Positions 1 through 14,285 of a stretch of DNA of 64,000 nucleotides are shown here, piece after piece. The DNA lies in assembly GCA_009823395.1 (NCBI GenBank), contig CM020505.1, positions 10,125,129 through 10,189,128 on the forward strand. Reading direction: 5' to 3'. This stretch comes from Thamnaconus septentrionalis. Lineage: Eukaryota; Chordata; Actinopteri; Tetraodontiformes; Monacanthidae. Every line of letters begins with the position of its first letter. Within the stretch, counting starts at the first letter, position 1. Both the position numbers and the translations under genes were made by a program. The notes under the pieces were generated by a model. It had not been told where the DNA came from. It ran no database searches and saw only the letters and a program-made list of their open reading frames with translations.

Positions 1-3000
1 CAGCAGGTCAACTATTGTGCACCATGGAAAGGCCAACTAACTGGATAATACGGGTCACTGTGGAAATCCAAGGTAAACAAAGGGAGTTAATGTCTGAACG
101 CCAGGCATCCTTGTCGAGTAGATTTTTTTTTAAGGCAACTACAAACCTGAAATGTTTGTTAAGATTGAGCACAATTTTTGGGAGATTATTAATTATTCCA
201 TGATTAATAGTTATTCATAGCTGTATCTGATTTTTTTAAAATCTTTTTTGTATTTATTTGCTCTTTGTCCATTTCTAGAGTGATGCAGTTACACAATAAA
301 TTAGTTTGTTCGATGGTATTTATAAGGCTATTAGAGACAATTAACCTAGCCTAGCACAACTGGACGTATTTTGAGTGGGTGGTTTGAATGGTATGCAGGC
401 CCTTCTTGTGTAACTCGCCGAGTTTATTGGTGGCCACATAGTGATTATTGTTAGACGGAAGAAGTTGTACCGAGTTTACGCCGCAAATGCGGCGCCTCAA
501 GCAACGATTAACAAAAATTAAAGTTTGTTCCGAAGTGTCCTGTCTGGAAAGGTGTCCAATAGAATCTTAGAGCTCTAACCATTTGCCACAATGAGGGTAA
601 TAAATCCGAGTACTGGAACAGAAGACCACTCAGCACATGGAATGAGCAGAATTGGCTCTGTTTTCTCAGCATCATCACTCTGAGATCCTGTCATTGCTTC
701 ATGTAGTTTAAATTTAGAAACACGGTTTCAAGTATAGCACAACCTAAATGTAGCTCAGTGTTTCCAGATGTCATCGAGGACCTGCATACCAGTTGGGCTC
801 TTTTTTTTTTTCCGCGTGCCTGTGGGGTTCTGCACGCATTTTTGTCTCCCATCTCACTAAAGCGATTCCTTCAATGCTTCTTCATTATGTGTCAGCATGG
901 ACTGAAATTGGGACATAGTGCAATCCCCAGTGTGCAAAGAAAACATACGGCCAGCCTGATGTTTCTCATTGAAGGCAGCATGTTGAATGAAGAGGATGCA
1001 TTAGACACTTGAAGTTATTTTTGCCAGATACCAGGAATATTTATGTGGTGTTGGTCATAGACTGGGGTGCATAGAGGGAAAATGCAGTTTGTTGTGCATT
1101 TATGCAATATCGAACCAAAAATGTATTGTTTAGAGCGTCATTTAGAACAAAACGAAACAAGAGGTGTCATTACGGACTGTAAAGTTCTGTGTATTATTTT
1201 AATGTAATGCTCATACAGTTGCAAATTAACTTTTGAGTGAAATGAAATTGTTGTATATTATATATTATATAATAATTCTTTCTCATTTGTTTCGGTATGT
1301 AAAGCTACCAGTTACAGGTTGTTTGAGTTGTATGATTTTGATATTTGATTTTTACACCATTGAAGAGTTGACCAAAAAAACCAAAAATAGTCCTGGTGTC
1401 TTTGTACCTTGAATGGATATTGAATTGGACTAAATGAAACTGAAAACATTCAAACATGGATTTGTCTTTGTCTGAGATAAAGGGACATGCACCAGACAAA
1501 GATAAATATGTTGACATTTTCTGCATTTTTTTATGAGCAGCGACAGGAAAGGGGGGGTTGTTTCCTTCTCTGTGGACGACAAAACTTTGGCCAACAGCCA
1601 AATGACTGACATTCCAACTTTGAACCTCAAACGAAGATGTGCCATATTGTTTAACGCAGCCGCGAAACAATTCACTATTTTTTTCCGCTCTGTTTCTGGC
1701 CGGTTTGTAGAATGGTTATTAGTTGCAGATTCTCCCCGGAAAAAAAGCAGAATATGACTCACATTCAAACATAAAAGAACATCTGTGGAGAGCGGTGCAT
1801 GAAGCGGGGCACAGCAAGCATCTTGCGGTCACAACAGACCCCCAGCAAGCCAAATAACCGACAGATGAGGAATGCAGGGAGAAAAAAAGCATTTACAACT
1901 GGTGCTGGGGAAAAATGTGTTTCTAATCTTTTCAGTCCAGTGATGATGACAGGAACCAGCCAGACTCCTCATCTGGTACAGATGAGCCTTTTCTGTGATG
2001 GAGGGTCAGAGCGTTGCTCACCTAGTAGGTTTCTATCCCCTAGAATCAAGCAGGTTGTAAGATCAGGTATGAGATTATCCCCAACAAACAGGATGGCAAA
2101 GCAATGTTTTCTCGACTGGGAATTTCAACGTTGTTTTGAACAACCTTTGTGGATTTGACAACAATGGGAACGCAGTAGGACCATATTTCACTTTGGCAGA
2201 TTAGAATACAAAAGAATTCATGGGTAAGTGACTCTGTCAGTGACCACATGTAACCCAGATGAACACCATGCCGGGAACTAAATCTCTCATAAAATCGAGG
2301 ATCCTTGCCCAAGAATTTGGCCAACATCTCGGAAAACCGGATGCTGATCTTTGGTTACGCTTCCTGGGTGCTGACAGCCTGTTGAGGCGGGACACATCGG
2401 AACATCAGTAACAACTACAAGCCAATGGGGGGAGCTGCCATGCACATGGGTCAATGGAAATGTCTTTGTCTTAGGATTTCCTCAAGGTTTTTTTCCAAGT
2501 GAGCAAAATTTTTGGAAAACACCACACATTATACGGACATTATTCATATTAAATGCTGCAGCGTATTTGTGCTCTGCCACTACAATAATAAAAAAATAGA
2601 AATTTAAAGGGCTTGCAATTTGATTATTGTGAAAACTGAATAACAGATTTTATCCAGGCCGCTGGTGCTTCCCTTCACTCTCTCCTTACTCCTTACTCCT
2701 TACTCATCTACCGCTCAGACAACTATTTAAAGTATTTTCCTTTAACTGCCAGGAAATTCAGAGCACAACAAAAAAACAAGTCACACAAGCACCAGAAGAA
2801 TGCGCGGAATTACTTTGGTGTCTGCTGCCACGCTTGTTTATTTCACACGCATCATTTGTTCAATACTCGGCGTGTGCAACTCTTCATAACATCCGCTGCA
2901 ATGGCGTAGACGTACAGTAAATGCAGGTTTGTCAGTTGTTTAGCTCCCGTCACTCCTGCCAGATGCGTTTTTCTTTTTTGCATGTACGAGTCCTCACATT

Positions 3001-6000
3001 TCAAAGGCTTTCTTAATTTTATAAGACAACAAGACAACCAATAAAAATTGAATTACGTTTTTAACCTGATTTTAACCTGACCAAACACATTTGCCAAACC
3101 TGCCTTAAGGAGTGCCTGGTTTATTTAGAGTTTTAATTAAAAAAAACAAACCCATAATGTCCTAATTACAGCCATGACTATAGCCAGTTTTCATTTTAAT
3201 TGCTCAGTTAACATACGTATTTTTTAACAATTTACAACAAATGGTCAATTAAAAGATCCATATAAGTCCAACAATACACTTCAGAACTGACACTTATTTG
3301 TTTGCTTGACTCATCGCCGGGCCTGTATGTACTGTATGTGCGTGCTGGCTGCAGAGGGATGTCTTTACGACGGTGCCCGAGAGGTCGAACACATTCCAAA
3401 GTGCCGCAGGGTTGAGTGCTGAACTTGAGGGTCGCGCCATTACATTTAGCCTGCAGACAGGAATCTGTCGACGCGCTCTCACTGTCTCCGCCAAAGTCGT
3501 TTTCTCAGCAGGAAATCAACACGCCTCCCCTGTCGCTCCCAGGCAGTTTTGCGCTTGTCTGCAGGCTTGATTAAGATGCTGCCGCAGTCTGTCCTGCTTG
3601 GCATGACTAAGAAGCTAAGCTAGGTGTGCTAATGGCTATGCCTACAGAATTAAAGATGGGAGATTGCTTGAGTGCTAAGATGATGCAATAGTGTCAGAGT
3701 GAAGAGCAACAATTTGTAGAGGCAGCTCTTATTTTCATAGTTTAAAATTTACCATTTTATGACAACCATCTTTAACTATTACCATTCAAGTTTGGAAGAT
3801 TTAATTATTTAACAAGCTATCAATAATATCTGGGTCCTATTTTCATTTGTAATAAATCATTTATTTCTTAGTAATAAAGCTCTTTCTTACTTGTAATGCT
3901 TTATAGTTTCTCACAACTGTAACTAGTTTGACTCTTTGCAAGTGGTTGCAGTCCTTCTACATAGGCTGGTGTAGACTTGTTAAATTAATTTTTTAAGTTA
4001 ACGTTGTGATGTTTGTTGGTTATATAGAACAGGGGTGCTGGAGGGTGGTCGTCAACTGCTTGAACTCTCTCTTTGTTGAAATATCCACAAAGGATTTGTT
4101 GATTCATAAACAACTACATGTCGCACTTGGTCCCCCTTTGACGCATTTCTTCGTTTGTGTGCAAAGTTAAAATATGACCTGTTGTCACCTTTTTGAAAGG
4201 CTGCTGGCCTTTGCCCTCAGGTGCCACTGTTGTTAGCTATTTGCAGAATGTACAACAGTGGTCCTACCCCTACGTATGGTCCAATGTGATTTAAAAAGTA
4301 GGTAGGGATGTTCTCTTCCACCCTTCAAGATGGAGTAGTGCAGCAAAAAAATTTCAGTCACATGGTGATCTTGCATGGCACCTGCGCCGATCAGATTCCC
4401 ACTCCAGTTCTGCAGAAACAACTGAGTTCAACTATTCACCAGTAGTTTTTCATGGATTCCATAATGCTTTTGCCTCCTTGTAGTACTTTGTCCATCATCC
4501 CAATTGAGCATTGAGTTGCACTTAAATATAAGGAGAGGCTATTATTCACAACCATGGAAATCTGTTTGGAGCGACAGGATTAAGGGCTGTCTGTTTGACC
4601 CACATTGTGTGAGTGTGACAAATGATGAGTCCTTATGTGTGAGAGCTGTGGTCAGATACTTTGTTAGTATAAATGTCATTGTGCACTCATCAAAGACTAC
4701 AACATCATCAGTTGCTGATCTTCTTTTGCAAAGAGCAGTGCAACTGCATCATTGTTGACTGTTGAGTCACACCAACTCATACAGTTACTGTATATTCACA
4801 GCTAGCTGGTAACAGCTAGACATTTGTATGCCGTCCTTCGTGCATTCCATAATCACAATACAGACAACAAACTAATATAACAATAAAGGTCTAAATACAT
4901 TTTTTTTTAATCCTTTTTTCTCCATTGTAACAAAGAAGTTACATAATACCAACAAGCAAACAAACAAATGTGTTTTCACAGATAAAACTGAGAATTATTA
5001 TTATCTGTTTTTAATCAGAGAACTAGGACTTCGTCCAGTGAAGGAATTTGACCCGACTTGACCAGACTGTTAACATCTATGTCATATCTCTTGTCTAGGA
5101 CTCTGACTCGTTGCTCCTTCCTTCCCCTACTGCCAGTCCCTTAGCGGAGGGGATGAGGAACAGGGGTCCAAGTTCCTGGAAGGAACGTGGAGTTATTCAG
5201 AATATTTGTAAACCACGTGTGTCATTCTGGTTGTTGACGTGACTGATGTGGTTGTTGAGTCAAAGTACAATCGGATAAAATTTTACATATTGTCTCAGAA
5301 AGGGTCGTGACTCTGGGGCGTGGCCTCTTTCTGTCTTTCAGGTGGCGCTTAGCTCATCTCGTCACGGTAAAGAGTCACGATTTTGTTTCGTCTATCTCTC
5401 AGCAGGTGGATTGCAAAGAAAAAAGACAACAGCAAATGGGGTGACTGCATGATCGAGAGTCGGCCACTTTAGCACAGTTTAGCGCAACTGCGCGTCTTAA
5501 TGTGTTTGCCGCAACATGACATGTCGCAAGGCACGTCGGGTCCTCTGATGTTTGCTAAACTATGAGAGAAAAGCTAAACAGTGCATTCCAGTTCACTGGT
5601 TGCAGTTCCAGCCGGGAGGAAGAATGGGATCATGTGTTTGTCAGGAAGATCCACACATGAGTAATCAATGCGTCGTGTGCCAGTGAAGCTAAACACATGA
5701 GGAAACAAAGCTGCGGCTGTCAGGCCGGCAAGCAGGACTTTCCATGCCGAAAAGCAGCGAGTTCACCAGGAAATGGGAATTCACAGGATGAGGTGAAGTC
5801 ACAGCAGAGAGAGAGAGAAACACACGTAGGCCACTACAAATGATGTCAGTTCTACTATTGATATTCCCCTTTTTATGATTTTTTTTTACATTCGTTTTAA
5901 TTCTATTCAGCTATTTGATGGGTGGTTTAAGTATTAAAAAGAAGAGGAATGCTTGTGTGGCCATGTGTGCCACCAACCCCTGGAACCATAAACCTATACT

Positions 6001-9000
6001 ATGAAACATAACTCGCGGTCCCTGTCTTTCATCTCTCGTTAAGTTTGATTGAATACAAACGCAGGTTGTTTTCACCACTTGGCGCAGTTTGTTTGGGCAG
6101 GTGGGAACCCACTAATCTAACCCAGGTGTGAACCAACCACCACGAGAAGGTGGTCTGCACTCAATTGCATTTGAACTCTTCAGCGGTTGTTTTGCGGTAC
6201 AAACAGAGCCGACTTTGATCCAAATTTACTGCCTGTCGTCCAAGCTTGTCAGAGCCCTTTATCCTGTGCAGTTGTCTGAAACTCCTCTCCTCCTCTTGGT
6301 GCAAGGTGCAGTAGGAAAACATCAGTGCTTTCAGTACTTGTGATTTAAGTCCAGTTGTTCTTGCAACAAATCCTTCTTCGAGAATATTGCCCAGATGATG
6401 GCCACCGCCACGACCAAATCACTTTTTTTTTTCTTTTTTTTTCAGTGACTCATGTTCTTGCAAAATTCTGGCTACATTTTCTGCCACAAATATACATGAT
6501 TCATAATAAATGAGCAAGGGGAATGTTGTCATGCGGTTTGCAGCTCATTAAAAACATGAGCATGGGGTTGCAGTGTGCATTTTGCCCCATTTGAAATTTT
6601 GCCTGTGTCAAACCACACTTAACAAGTTGGAAACTCCAGCCCAAAAAAATAATAACTCATCCACTAATATGACCTAAATTAAATAAGTTTTAGGTGCTGC
6701 ACTTAAAATGATCCCATTCAAGCACAGGCCACTCTCTCCACGAGGCCAAGATCTTTCAGTACTGGGAAATACCAGGCTTCATGTGTGCTTCTCAGTGTTG
6801 AACAACTTTAGCCAGACTCTCGAGCAATTTTTCATTGTTATGGTTTCCCTTTTCTGTTGGCATTGTAAAAAATAAAATATGGTCTAAGGCCGAATGTTGG
6901 GTTGCTCCATCTAACTGGGGATCACCTGAGGGCAAATTCTTGTTTTGTCATGTTTTAGATCTTTGAAATCATAAATGAAAAATAGCCTGATTCTTTTGAG
7001 TGCTCATCCTCTAACAGTATTTCACATGGGGCAGTAATATTTTACTGTAATTTAATTTTTTAACCCAATTTTTACACTCACGAGCAAGGACATGCTGCTA
7101 CATCTTTTTTTATTTTAATCAGAGAATTAGATCAATCTAGGCTGCAAAAATCACATTTTCACTGTTAAAATCACCACTTTTAGTAATGGATTTATTGGCC
7201 TCTCTCTGTAATTTTGTAGTCATAATTGATAAAATAAAATAAAATATCTGCACTTTCTTCATCCGTCATACATTAGCTCCCTGGTATATGATTTCACTAT
7301 ACAGAAATCTTGAACGCATAATGTTTACATTTCTCCAGCTGTTATCACATACATCCTTTTGCTGTTTTCCATGAAACACACACACGTGAGTTTGGACACC
7401 CGGAGAGGGATACATCTTATTGTTCTGGAACAGCATCTCATCTGGAGCTCCTGTGGTCAAGGGCCAAGTTTCAGGGTTGTTGTTTTTTTTCCCCCTATTA
7501 TTATTCCTGTAATTATTAAGGCAGCAGTGAGGTAGGGGCTGGAGCACTGCAACTGAAAAGACGGAGCTGCCACAGTGCGCGGGAGGAAGCACCTGTTGGC
7601 AAGCCGGGTCACTATCAGTCACAATCTCAGTGAGCCGTGTTAGCTGGTGATGCAGCCATTGTACTGATCTACAACCTCGGGACAAATATTGTTTACCTTG
7701 CGCTTTCATTCATCAGTACATGTGCTGGAAAAATGTGTTTTGATGTCCCGTGTTTACCTCTTACAGCATGAATAGGAAAATATATAAATATTGACCTGCT
7801 GTCAGCTGAGACTGGCTGTTTTAGAAAAAAAAATAAGAGCCAGGTCGCATTTATCCCACTTCAAAGTCATTGAAATGAGACAAACGTCACAATTATGCAT
7901 TCAAGGAGGAAGAGGAAACAGATTAAGTTGTCGTAGAGTGTTTCGGAGAGTCGCAAATTATAACTAAAGTACATCTCAGTGAAGCAGCTAATGTCATTAT
8001 CACACCACTGTTGACTCCACATCCATAGAAGTCACATTTCATGTGTAATATGAAAGAGCACACATGCACAAAAAATTCCTATTTCTTGAAAACAAAAAAA
8101 ACGTATCTTGCATTAAGGCCTGTTGTCTGAATGCAGTCTTAGTAAGTACTTGAAGCCATTGCATCTCCATGTCCAGCTTTATCACAAATGTCACACCAAC
8201 TGACGCTAAAGAACTTCCCCAAAATCCCAGATGAGTCCAACTTTGTGGACCCAGTGTTCAGATTTGAGGTGCCTCGTGTTGTGCAACATCCTGACTCCAG
8301 TGCATGTGTGCAGAATCTACAACCTGGTGCTGGTTGTCCAGGTGCAGGTTAAATGTGCTGTAGCTCCGTGCACCCCTGCAGGCAGTCTTGGTTTGGAGAC
8401 CAGATGTGACCTCACTTGCAGGTTCTCTGAGGCTTTATGTTCTCTGCAACAGGCAATTTTTGATGGGACAGAGCCCACACTCACACTCCTCCCAAAAACA
8501 ACACCTCTCTGTCATTTTAGGAAGTAGTCATTCCATTCAAGGACAGTCTGCAGATATTCAGGGCGATGGGCTTACATCCAAAACAGAATGTCTTGCCCAG
8601 CAGGTTTTACATTGCTTTACATATAAACCTGTTATCAGACATGCATCTCAAAGACAGGGCTTTGATCCTGCTATACAATATTTTTCTTTTGGCATTTAAC
8701 GTTACTGATCAAATCCATAAGTCAGCTGTTCTCCATGGTTGTCTTAGATATTATACCCTTGCATATCACCTTTTTCACTGCTCTTAGTTTAATATTGACA
8801 GATTTCTATATGTTTAATTAAAATATTTATTTTTCTCTTCGACATAGCTCATTTCTTGGTTCTCAAATGGCTCTAATTTGTGTTCTTTGCCTTTACAACT
8901 GGTTAGTCGTACCGGGAAAAGACTTGGGTCTCCATGGACTCTGAAGGGGAAAGTTTGTCCTGTCTATATTTTGGAGCAGATTTTTCCAAAATATGACTCA

Positions 9001-10429
9001 ACACATTTATACAGGCAGTGATATGGGACTGGTTAACCTACTTTCAACTAGGGCAGGCCATTATTAAAAGCATTTAAATGTAAGACCTTGCCCCCGCCAA
9101 CCGTACACATCATGCAGAGGCCTCAGGGTTAGTTCTAGGAGACGCTCGAGAGGAGGATAAATTCATCCAAATCAACACTGGATGGATTGATTTAAACGGC
9201 GGAATGTGTAATCCTCTGAAGGGTCGTTTTCTGTTTTTGTTTTTTTCTGTTTTTCCCTTCCTTCATCCATTTCTGTTTTCAACTTTGCATGTGGTAAACC
9301 GGCAGCGTGTTTTTAATTTGTCTCATGTTTTGAAACGTCTCAGAGATTTTTGCCCCGAAGTGAGCAAATCTTCCCCAGGGATGTTGGGGTGGAGGAATGG
9401 CAGAGTTATGTTGTTGTTCAAAATAACCTTTAAACCAGCACTAACGACACATCTTTTAAGTTCCAGCGCTGATTTTACATATCTTGCCCAGGTGGACCCC
9501 ATGGAGCCTTTTGTCTGCATGTGGAGTGCAGTTTGCAATATTTGTTGGATGACTGGACATTTCTTTTCAATTACCGTGGCTCATCATGCACTTCTAAAAA
9601 TATGTAGCTCTAAATTCAACCATATGCGACTGGTGTTACATAACATATCGGGAAAAAGGGAAGCCTTGGGGTCGGTGACGGCAGACGGCAGGATGGAGGT
9701 AGAGGATTGAAGGTGGCACCTCGGTTGACCTCAACCATGATGTGTAGCTTTGGCACCGAACAACAGTTTTTTTTTTTTTTATGAGGAATTCCATCTTGAG
9801 CTGCCTGGAAAAAAAACCTTACCATGCAGAAAGGGATCTTTCCTCTGTTGAAAATTAGTGACTGGGCCCTTTATTTTATGTTTTCTCCGTAAATTCCATT
9901 GCTCGCATTAAGTATCTAATGCAAATGTTCCACAAACTTTTGGACAGTTGCACAGGAAAAAAGACACAGGACATAAAACAACAGAACAGTGACTGTTGAT
10001 TGAAAAAGTGCATAATGAGGATGTTTCTTTCCGACCAGCGACAAATACAGGTGCTGGGTGTCTGCAGGATTTTAACCCTATTAGCGTGAACACGAAGCAT
10101 TGCGTGCTTTGGCACCTTCCACAAACCACTTGAAAAGGTGCCACACGGTTTGTGTGTGGACGCATATGGTTGTGTTTCCATTTCATCCTCTGGAGCTACT
10201 CTGTACTTTAAAGTTATTATAGCTGTATTAAGCTGGCGAGATGGATGGTCATGATGAACATTAGCTTCTTCAAATTAAACAACAAACACAAAATCAGCCT
10301 GCAGCTTTATACCCACACAAGCATCATAACAGAGTGGTTTTCATTGTGCACAGATGTGTTCCACACGAGTGCATCTGCACTGGAAATGAACAAATATCAC
10401 TTGGCCGATGACCCAAGTGGTTTCTTTTT

Positions 10430-10583
10430 GTTGTTGTTGTTGTTCTTCTTCTTCTTCTTCTTCCTCTTCCTCTCCTTCTCCTTCTCTTCCTCTTCCTCTT
10501 CCTCCTTCTCCTTCTCATCCTCCTCCTTCTCATCCTCCTCCTATGCCTCCTCCTTCTGTTCCTCCTCCTTCTTCTTCTTCACT
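10430..10583. repeat. Polypyrimidine (TTC/TCC)n tract
   Basis: A (TTG)n run passes into TTC- and TCC-rich sequence. Positions 10443-10516 are 74 uninterrupted pyrimidines. Such tracts can adopt triplex (H-DNA) structure. The serine- or arginine-rich open frames across it are translations of the repeat, not genes. Confidence 0.9.
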
Positions 10584-12139
10584 CTTTATTTATGTGCAGT
10601 CCTGTTACTAATGTGACCAGCAGCAGAGAGCCGCAAACCAATTATGCCAAGTGCGAAAACAACCCTACCCACCTGCAGATTATCCACTTTCACATCCTGT
10701 CTGTGCTCCTCACGCCGTCTGTATTGTCCGCCGTGAGGATGTGGTTCAGGTCGGTGGCCGTGTGCCAAAGCGGTGGCTGTGGTTGGACGGCTGTGTGAGG
10801 TTGTTTATGTCCGCAGCTCATCCTGCAGACCCGATAAGGACTTCTGGCCGTGGCAGCGAACCATTCACCTCCACGGACGCCCTCCCTCCCCCACCTCCCC
10901 CATCCTATTTCCATCATTGTGTTGTCTTCCTTCCAGGAGCCTCGTCCACATGAGTGATGAAAGAAGGAGACACGGGGAGCGCAGGAGAGGCCATAAATAT
11001 ATATTTCTCCATATTTTTTTTTCTTCCTCTCGTGTCCGAGGAGATCGTAACCCGTAACTTAACCTGGCATGACAGATGGAACATTTCCTAAACCTTTTGT
11101 ATTTGTCTCTTGCGTCCCATCTGGTCGGCAGCCCGTAGCAAGTGTTTGGAGAAATGAGGCAAAACTTGGAAGACGAATTTGGGCCAAACATTCTGTTTGT
11201 CACGTTCAAGTCACTTAGTTTGTGTTGTCCTTAGTTTCCAGGACATGACAACTAAAAGCTTCCTGGTGGTGCACGGCGTGCAGTGCTCTGCACATCGCCA
11301 GCACTCAGAGTGAAAGCCAAAACTTGCCATGAAAATCCCCCAGAGCCATTTTTAGGTTTGTCGTGGCACTGTCACTACTCCAGCATTGACACTCGTCGCT
11401 TTAACAGCAACCAGTGTTTACAGTCTATAGTAACTGCTTCTTCTGTGGTTTTTATTAGAGCGGCTTAGAGCTGTCATTTCTCACCCTCGCACCGATTGAA
11501 AAACACCACCGATTGTTAGATGGAAAAGTTTGATTTTAGATTGAAATCTTTGCATGTTTGAGCAATTTAATAGGACAAGTCTGTATATTTTTCTTCATAT
11601 ATCTTCATGTATTTCTGTTTTTGAGTTGATTTTGTGATGCATGCCATTTTTTTGTTTGGTTGCACAATTATCTCTCATGTACGGACCTTTTTTTTAATCA
11701 TTTAATTGTTTCCCTTTTTTCATTGGTTTTGATGTCGATCAACAAAACATGCAATTCCCTGATGAAAATGTAAATGGGTTCAGATGTGGTTCTGTTTGAC
11801 TGCGGTGTTGGCGCGCCGCAGCGGTTTCATGAATCTCTAATGGCATCTGCGATACGATAAAGTATCTATTAATAGGTATTTGTTTCGTACAGACTTAAAG
11901 ATGCACTTTGCCAAGTCACACAAAGTTAAGAGGGGACGCAGTACGGGAAACAATAAAATCCAAATTCTGCTCCTAAAAACTCCGATTAGAAGCCCTGGAA
12001 GCGAGTCACCATCCCTTAGGACGCTGCTCATTTGTGGTAAATCTCCAGTTTTATGACTGTCAGAGTCACTTTGCATTTCATCATGTGCAAGTACGAGACT
12101 CAACGAAATGCCAGGGTCAAATTGAAACACGGTGTGCTC

Positions 12140-12375
12140 GACTCCAGTGATGCGCCTCGCGCTTCATACCTCCTCCTCCTCCTCTCTGTCTCTTTCTCCT
12201 GAGTCATCTGCACTAATGGCTGCCAACCCATTTCCATCCGGCCTGCGCCGGCCTGACGCGGCATTAACGCCTCCTCACCGAATAAGAATGCTGCCGCCCT
12301 TCCTCGATTGGCCCGAGCCGCGGTGCGTGCGTGCCGGCGTCCATGCCTGCCCGTGTTTGTGTGCATGTGCGTCCC
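12140..12375. promoter_or_regulatory. CpG-dense intronic patch with AP-1-like site
   Basis: About twenty CpG dinucleotides fall in roughly 220 bp, in contrast to the CpG-poor surroundings. A TGAGTCA motif sits near 12200 and a GATTGGCCC (inverted CCAAT-like) motif near 12306. No TATA box or exon is evident. An intronic enhancer or internal promoter is possible, but this is inference from composition only. Confidence 0.3.
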
Positions 12376-13758
12376 TGAGGTTTTTTTTTCTGTTTACTGG
12401 TGCTGCTTTAAGGCACTCAGACTGTGGCGATACCTTGCAGGTCACGCTGCGGATCCAGTGTCGCTGGCTGAGCCGGTGAATAGTAGCCGGGCAACGGACG
12501 GTAACACTGGGCTGCATCTGATGTGAGGCAGGAGGATTTAGCTCGTGGGCAGCGGTTTCTGTTAATCAGGGAAGTGACTCCCTTCTGAGTTCCTTTGTCA
12601 CTTGACTGAGATCTAATTTGGGAATGGAAGACGTCCTTCCCTCTCTCTGTCTCTCTCTCCTCCTCCTCTCTCTTGTGTGCGAGGCTGGGCTGCCACTAAC
12701 GCGATGACCTTTACATCTGTTGCACTGCGGTGGATTTCTGTGTCACACTGCGACTGAATGCACAGCTTGTGCTTAACACTGTGAGCCAGTGTTCCCACTT
12801 GTCCTCTTGGTCTGCTGAGACATCACACGCTGTCATGCAAACACACAAATGGAAAGGCGGGTAAGGGGGTCGGGGGGGGGGGCAAAAGCCAAGATAATTT
12901 TCTTTTTCTCACCCCGTCCACGATGACAGGCGAGAGTGCGAGAGGTTTAATCCACGTTGCACTCAGACTGAATTACAGATGACATAATTTCTCAGGCGCA
13001 GTGTTTAAACAAAGAGCGTTTGCGCATTTTCTCTCTTGTTTACATATGGTTGTGCATAGTCGAGTTTATAGCGATAAACAGTGAGGTTTTTTCCCTTTTC
13101 TTATCCTGCACAAGACACTGCATTCCAGCTCAGGGTTCCCCTGCATTTTGCAAACTTGCCGCAAATTCAGAAACCACAGAGACGTCGTCTGTGAATGTTC
13201 CACAGCCGATGTTGGTGTAGGACAGCTTTCACATAGCAAAGCCATTTCATTTGCCTCATCTTGACCCTTCTACACACTAAAACGTTGTGTTTCAGACAGT
13301 TCATCCACAAAGAGCAAAAACTGCGTTTGAAACATCAGTATGATAATTTCATGATAGACATTCGTAAAGCCTCTTCTGTGCATGTTTTTTTTAAAACAAA
13401 AGCGAAAGAAATCCTCAAGGTCAGCTTTTTTTGTCTGACCTTTTTCCTCAATACTTGAAAATGTCCATCTGGAAGTGCGGCACTCGGCTTCGTTATTTCC
13501 TCCAGACACACAGTTTTCGTCTTTTTGACAGCCATGACTTGTATATAAAATTATGTCAGTAGTGGATAAAGAGAGGTTTACTAAACACAGTACTCCCCCA
13601 AGTACGTCTGAACGTGCGCCAGGCCTCGAGGGTGTCTCTCTCTGCGGACCTACAGGCGAGATAACGGCCCGAAGAAACTCTGATCTAAAAGCAGGGAGGT
13701 CAGTTCGTCTCCGCACCAACGCCTCTCCACGTGCTCTGCGCACGCCTTTAATGTTGAG

Positions 13759-13769
13759 CCCCCCCCCCC

Positions 13770-13797
<28 letters not shown>
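13759..13797. repeat. C12 run followed by (CA)n
   Basis: Twelve C residues lead directly into about 14 CA units. Confidence 0.95.
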
Positions 13798-13800
<3 letters not shown>

Positions 13801-13952
13801 GAAGCCATACCTATTGTGATCTTCTGAGCAACGCATTTTCAAGGTGTTTCTCTCTTGCTAGAAAACAATGAATGGCATAGTTGGAATAGTTTCGGACAGG
13901 ATCACAGCTCTGTGCACTTGTCCTTGAGTACTATCTGGCTTCAGCATGTATA

Positions 13953-13953
<1 letters not shown>

Positions 13954-14010
<57 letters not shown>
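13954..14010. repeat. (CA)n microsatellite
   Basis: About 28 uninterrupted CA units, only 156 bp downstream of the first CA tract in this intron. Confidence 0.97.
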
Positions 14011-14011
<1 letters not shown>

Positions 14012-14213
14012 TACCGCAAAGCAGGTTTAACAGATTTCCTGCACTTCTGGCTTTTAGAATTCATCCCAATTTAATGCTGTTTTGATATAATGTAACAGTT
14101 TAAACACTGGCACATCTGTATTAACTGTGATGTCTGTCACCATTTTGGCAATAAGAGATGACAAACTATTATTTTGAATCATTGTTTTACTATCACTGTT
14201 ATCATCATTGCGC

Positions 14214-14285
14214 ATATCTTTGCTCCCTGAGGAACACTCCCAAGGGCTCAATAAAGTATAATTGAATTGAATTGAATGGAATTGA
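14214..14285 (+). mobile_element. Probable LINE 3' tail fragment
   Basis: A segment reading GGGCTCAATAAAGTATAATT followed by repeated TTGAA units resembles the 3' ends of teleost non-LTR retrotransposons. These end in AATAAAGT plus a short tandem repeat. No reverse transcriptase sequence is visible upstream and no target duplication was found, so the family is not assigned. Confidence 0.45.

Noticed and set aside
9204..9710. 168-codon sense open frame
   Set aside because: No domain, no compatible splice phase with sbf2 and no codon bias; treated as chance.
10245..10616. Phe/Ser-rich and Arg-rich open frames
   Set aside because: These are translations of the TTC/TCC polypyrimidine tract on each strand.
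13270..13842. 190-codon antisense open frame
   Set aside because: It includes (CA)n translated as VCVCVC and a poly-C run, with no recognisable domain.
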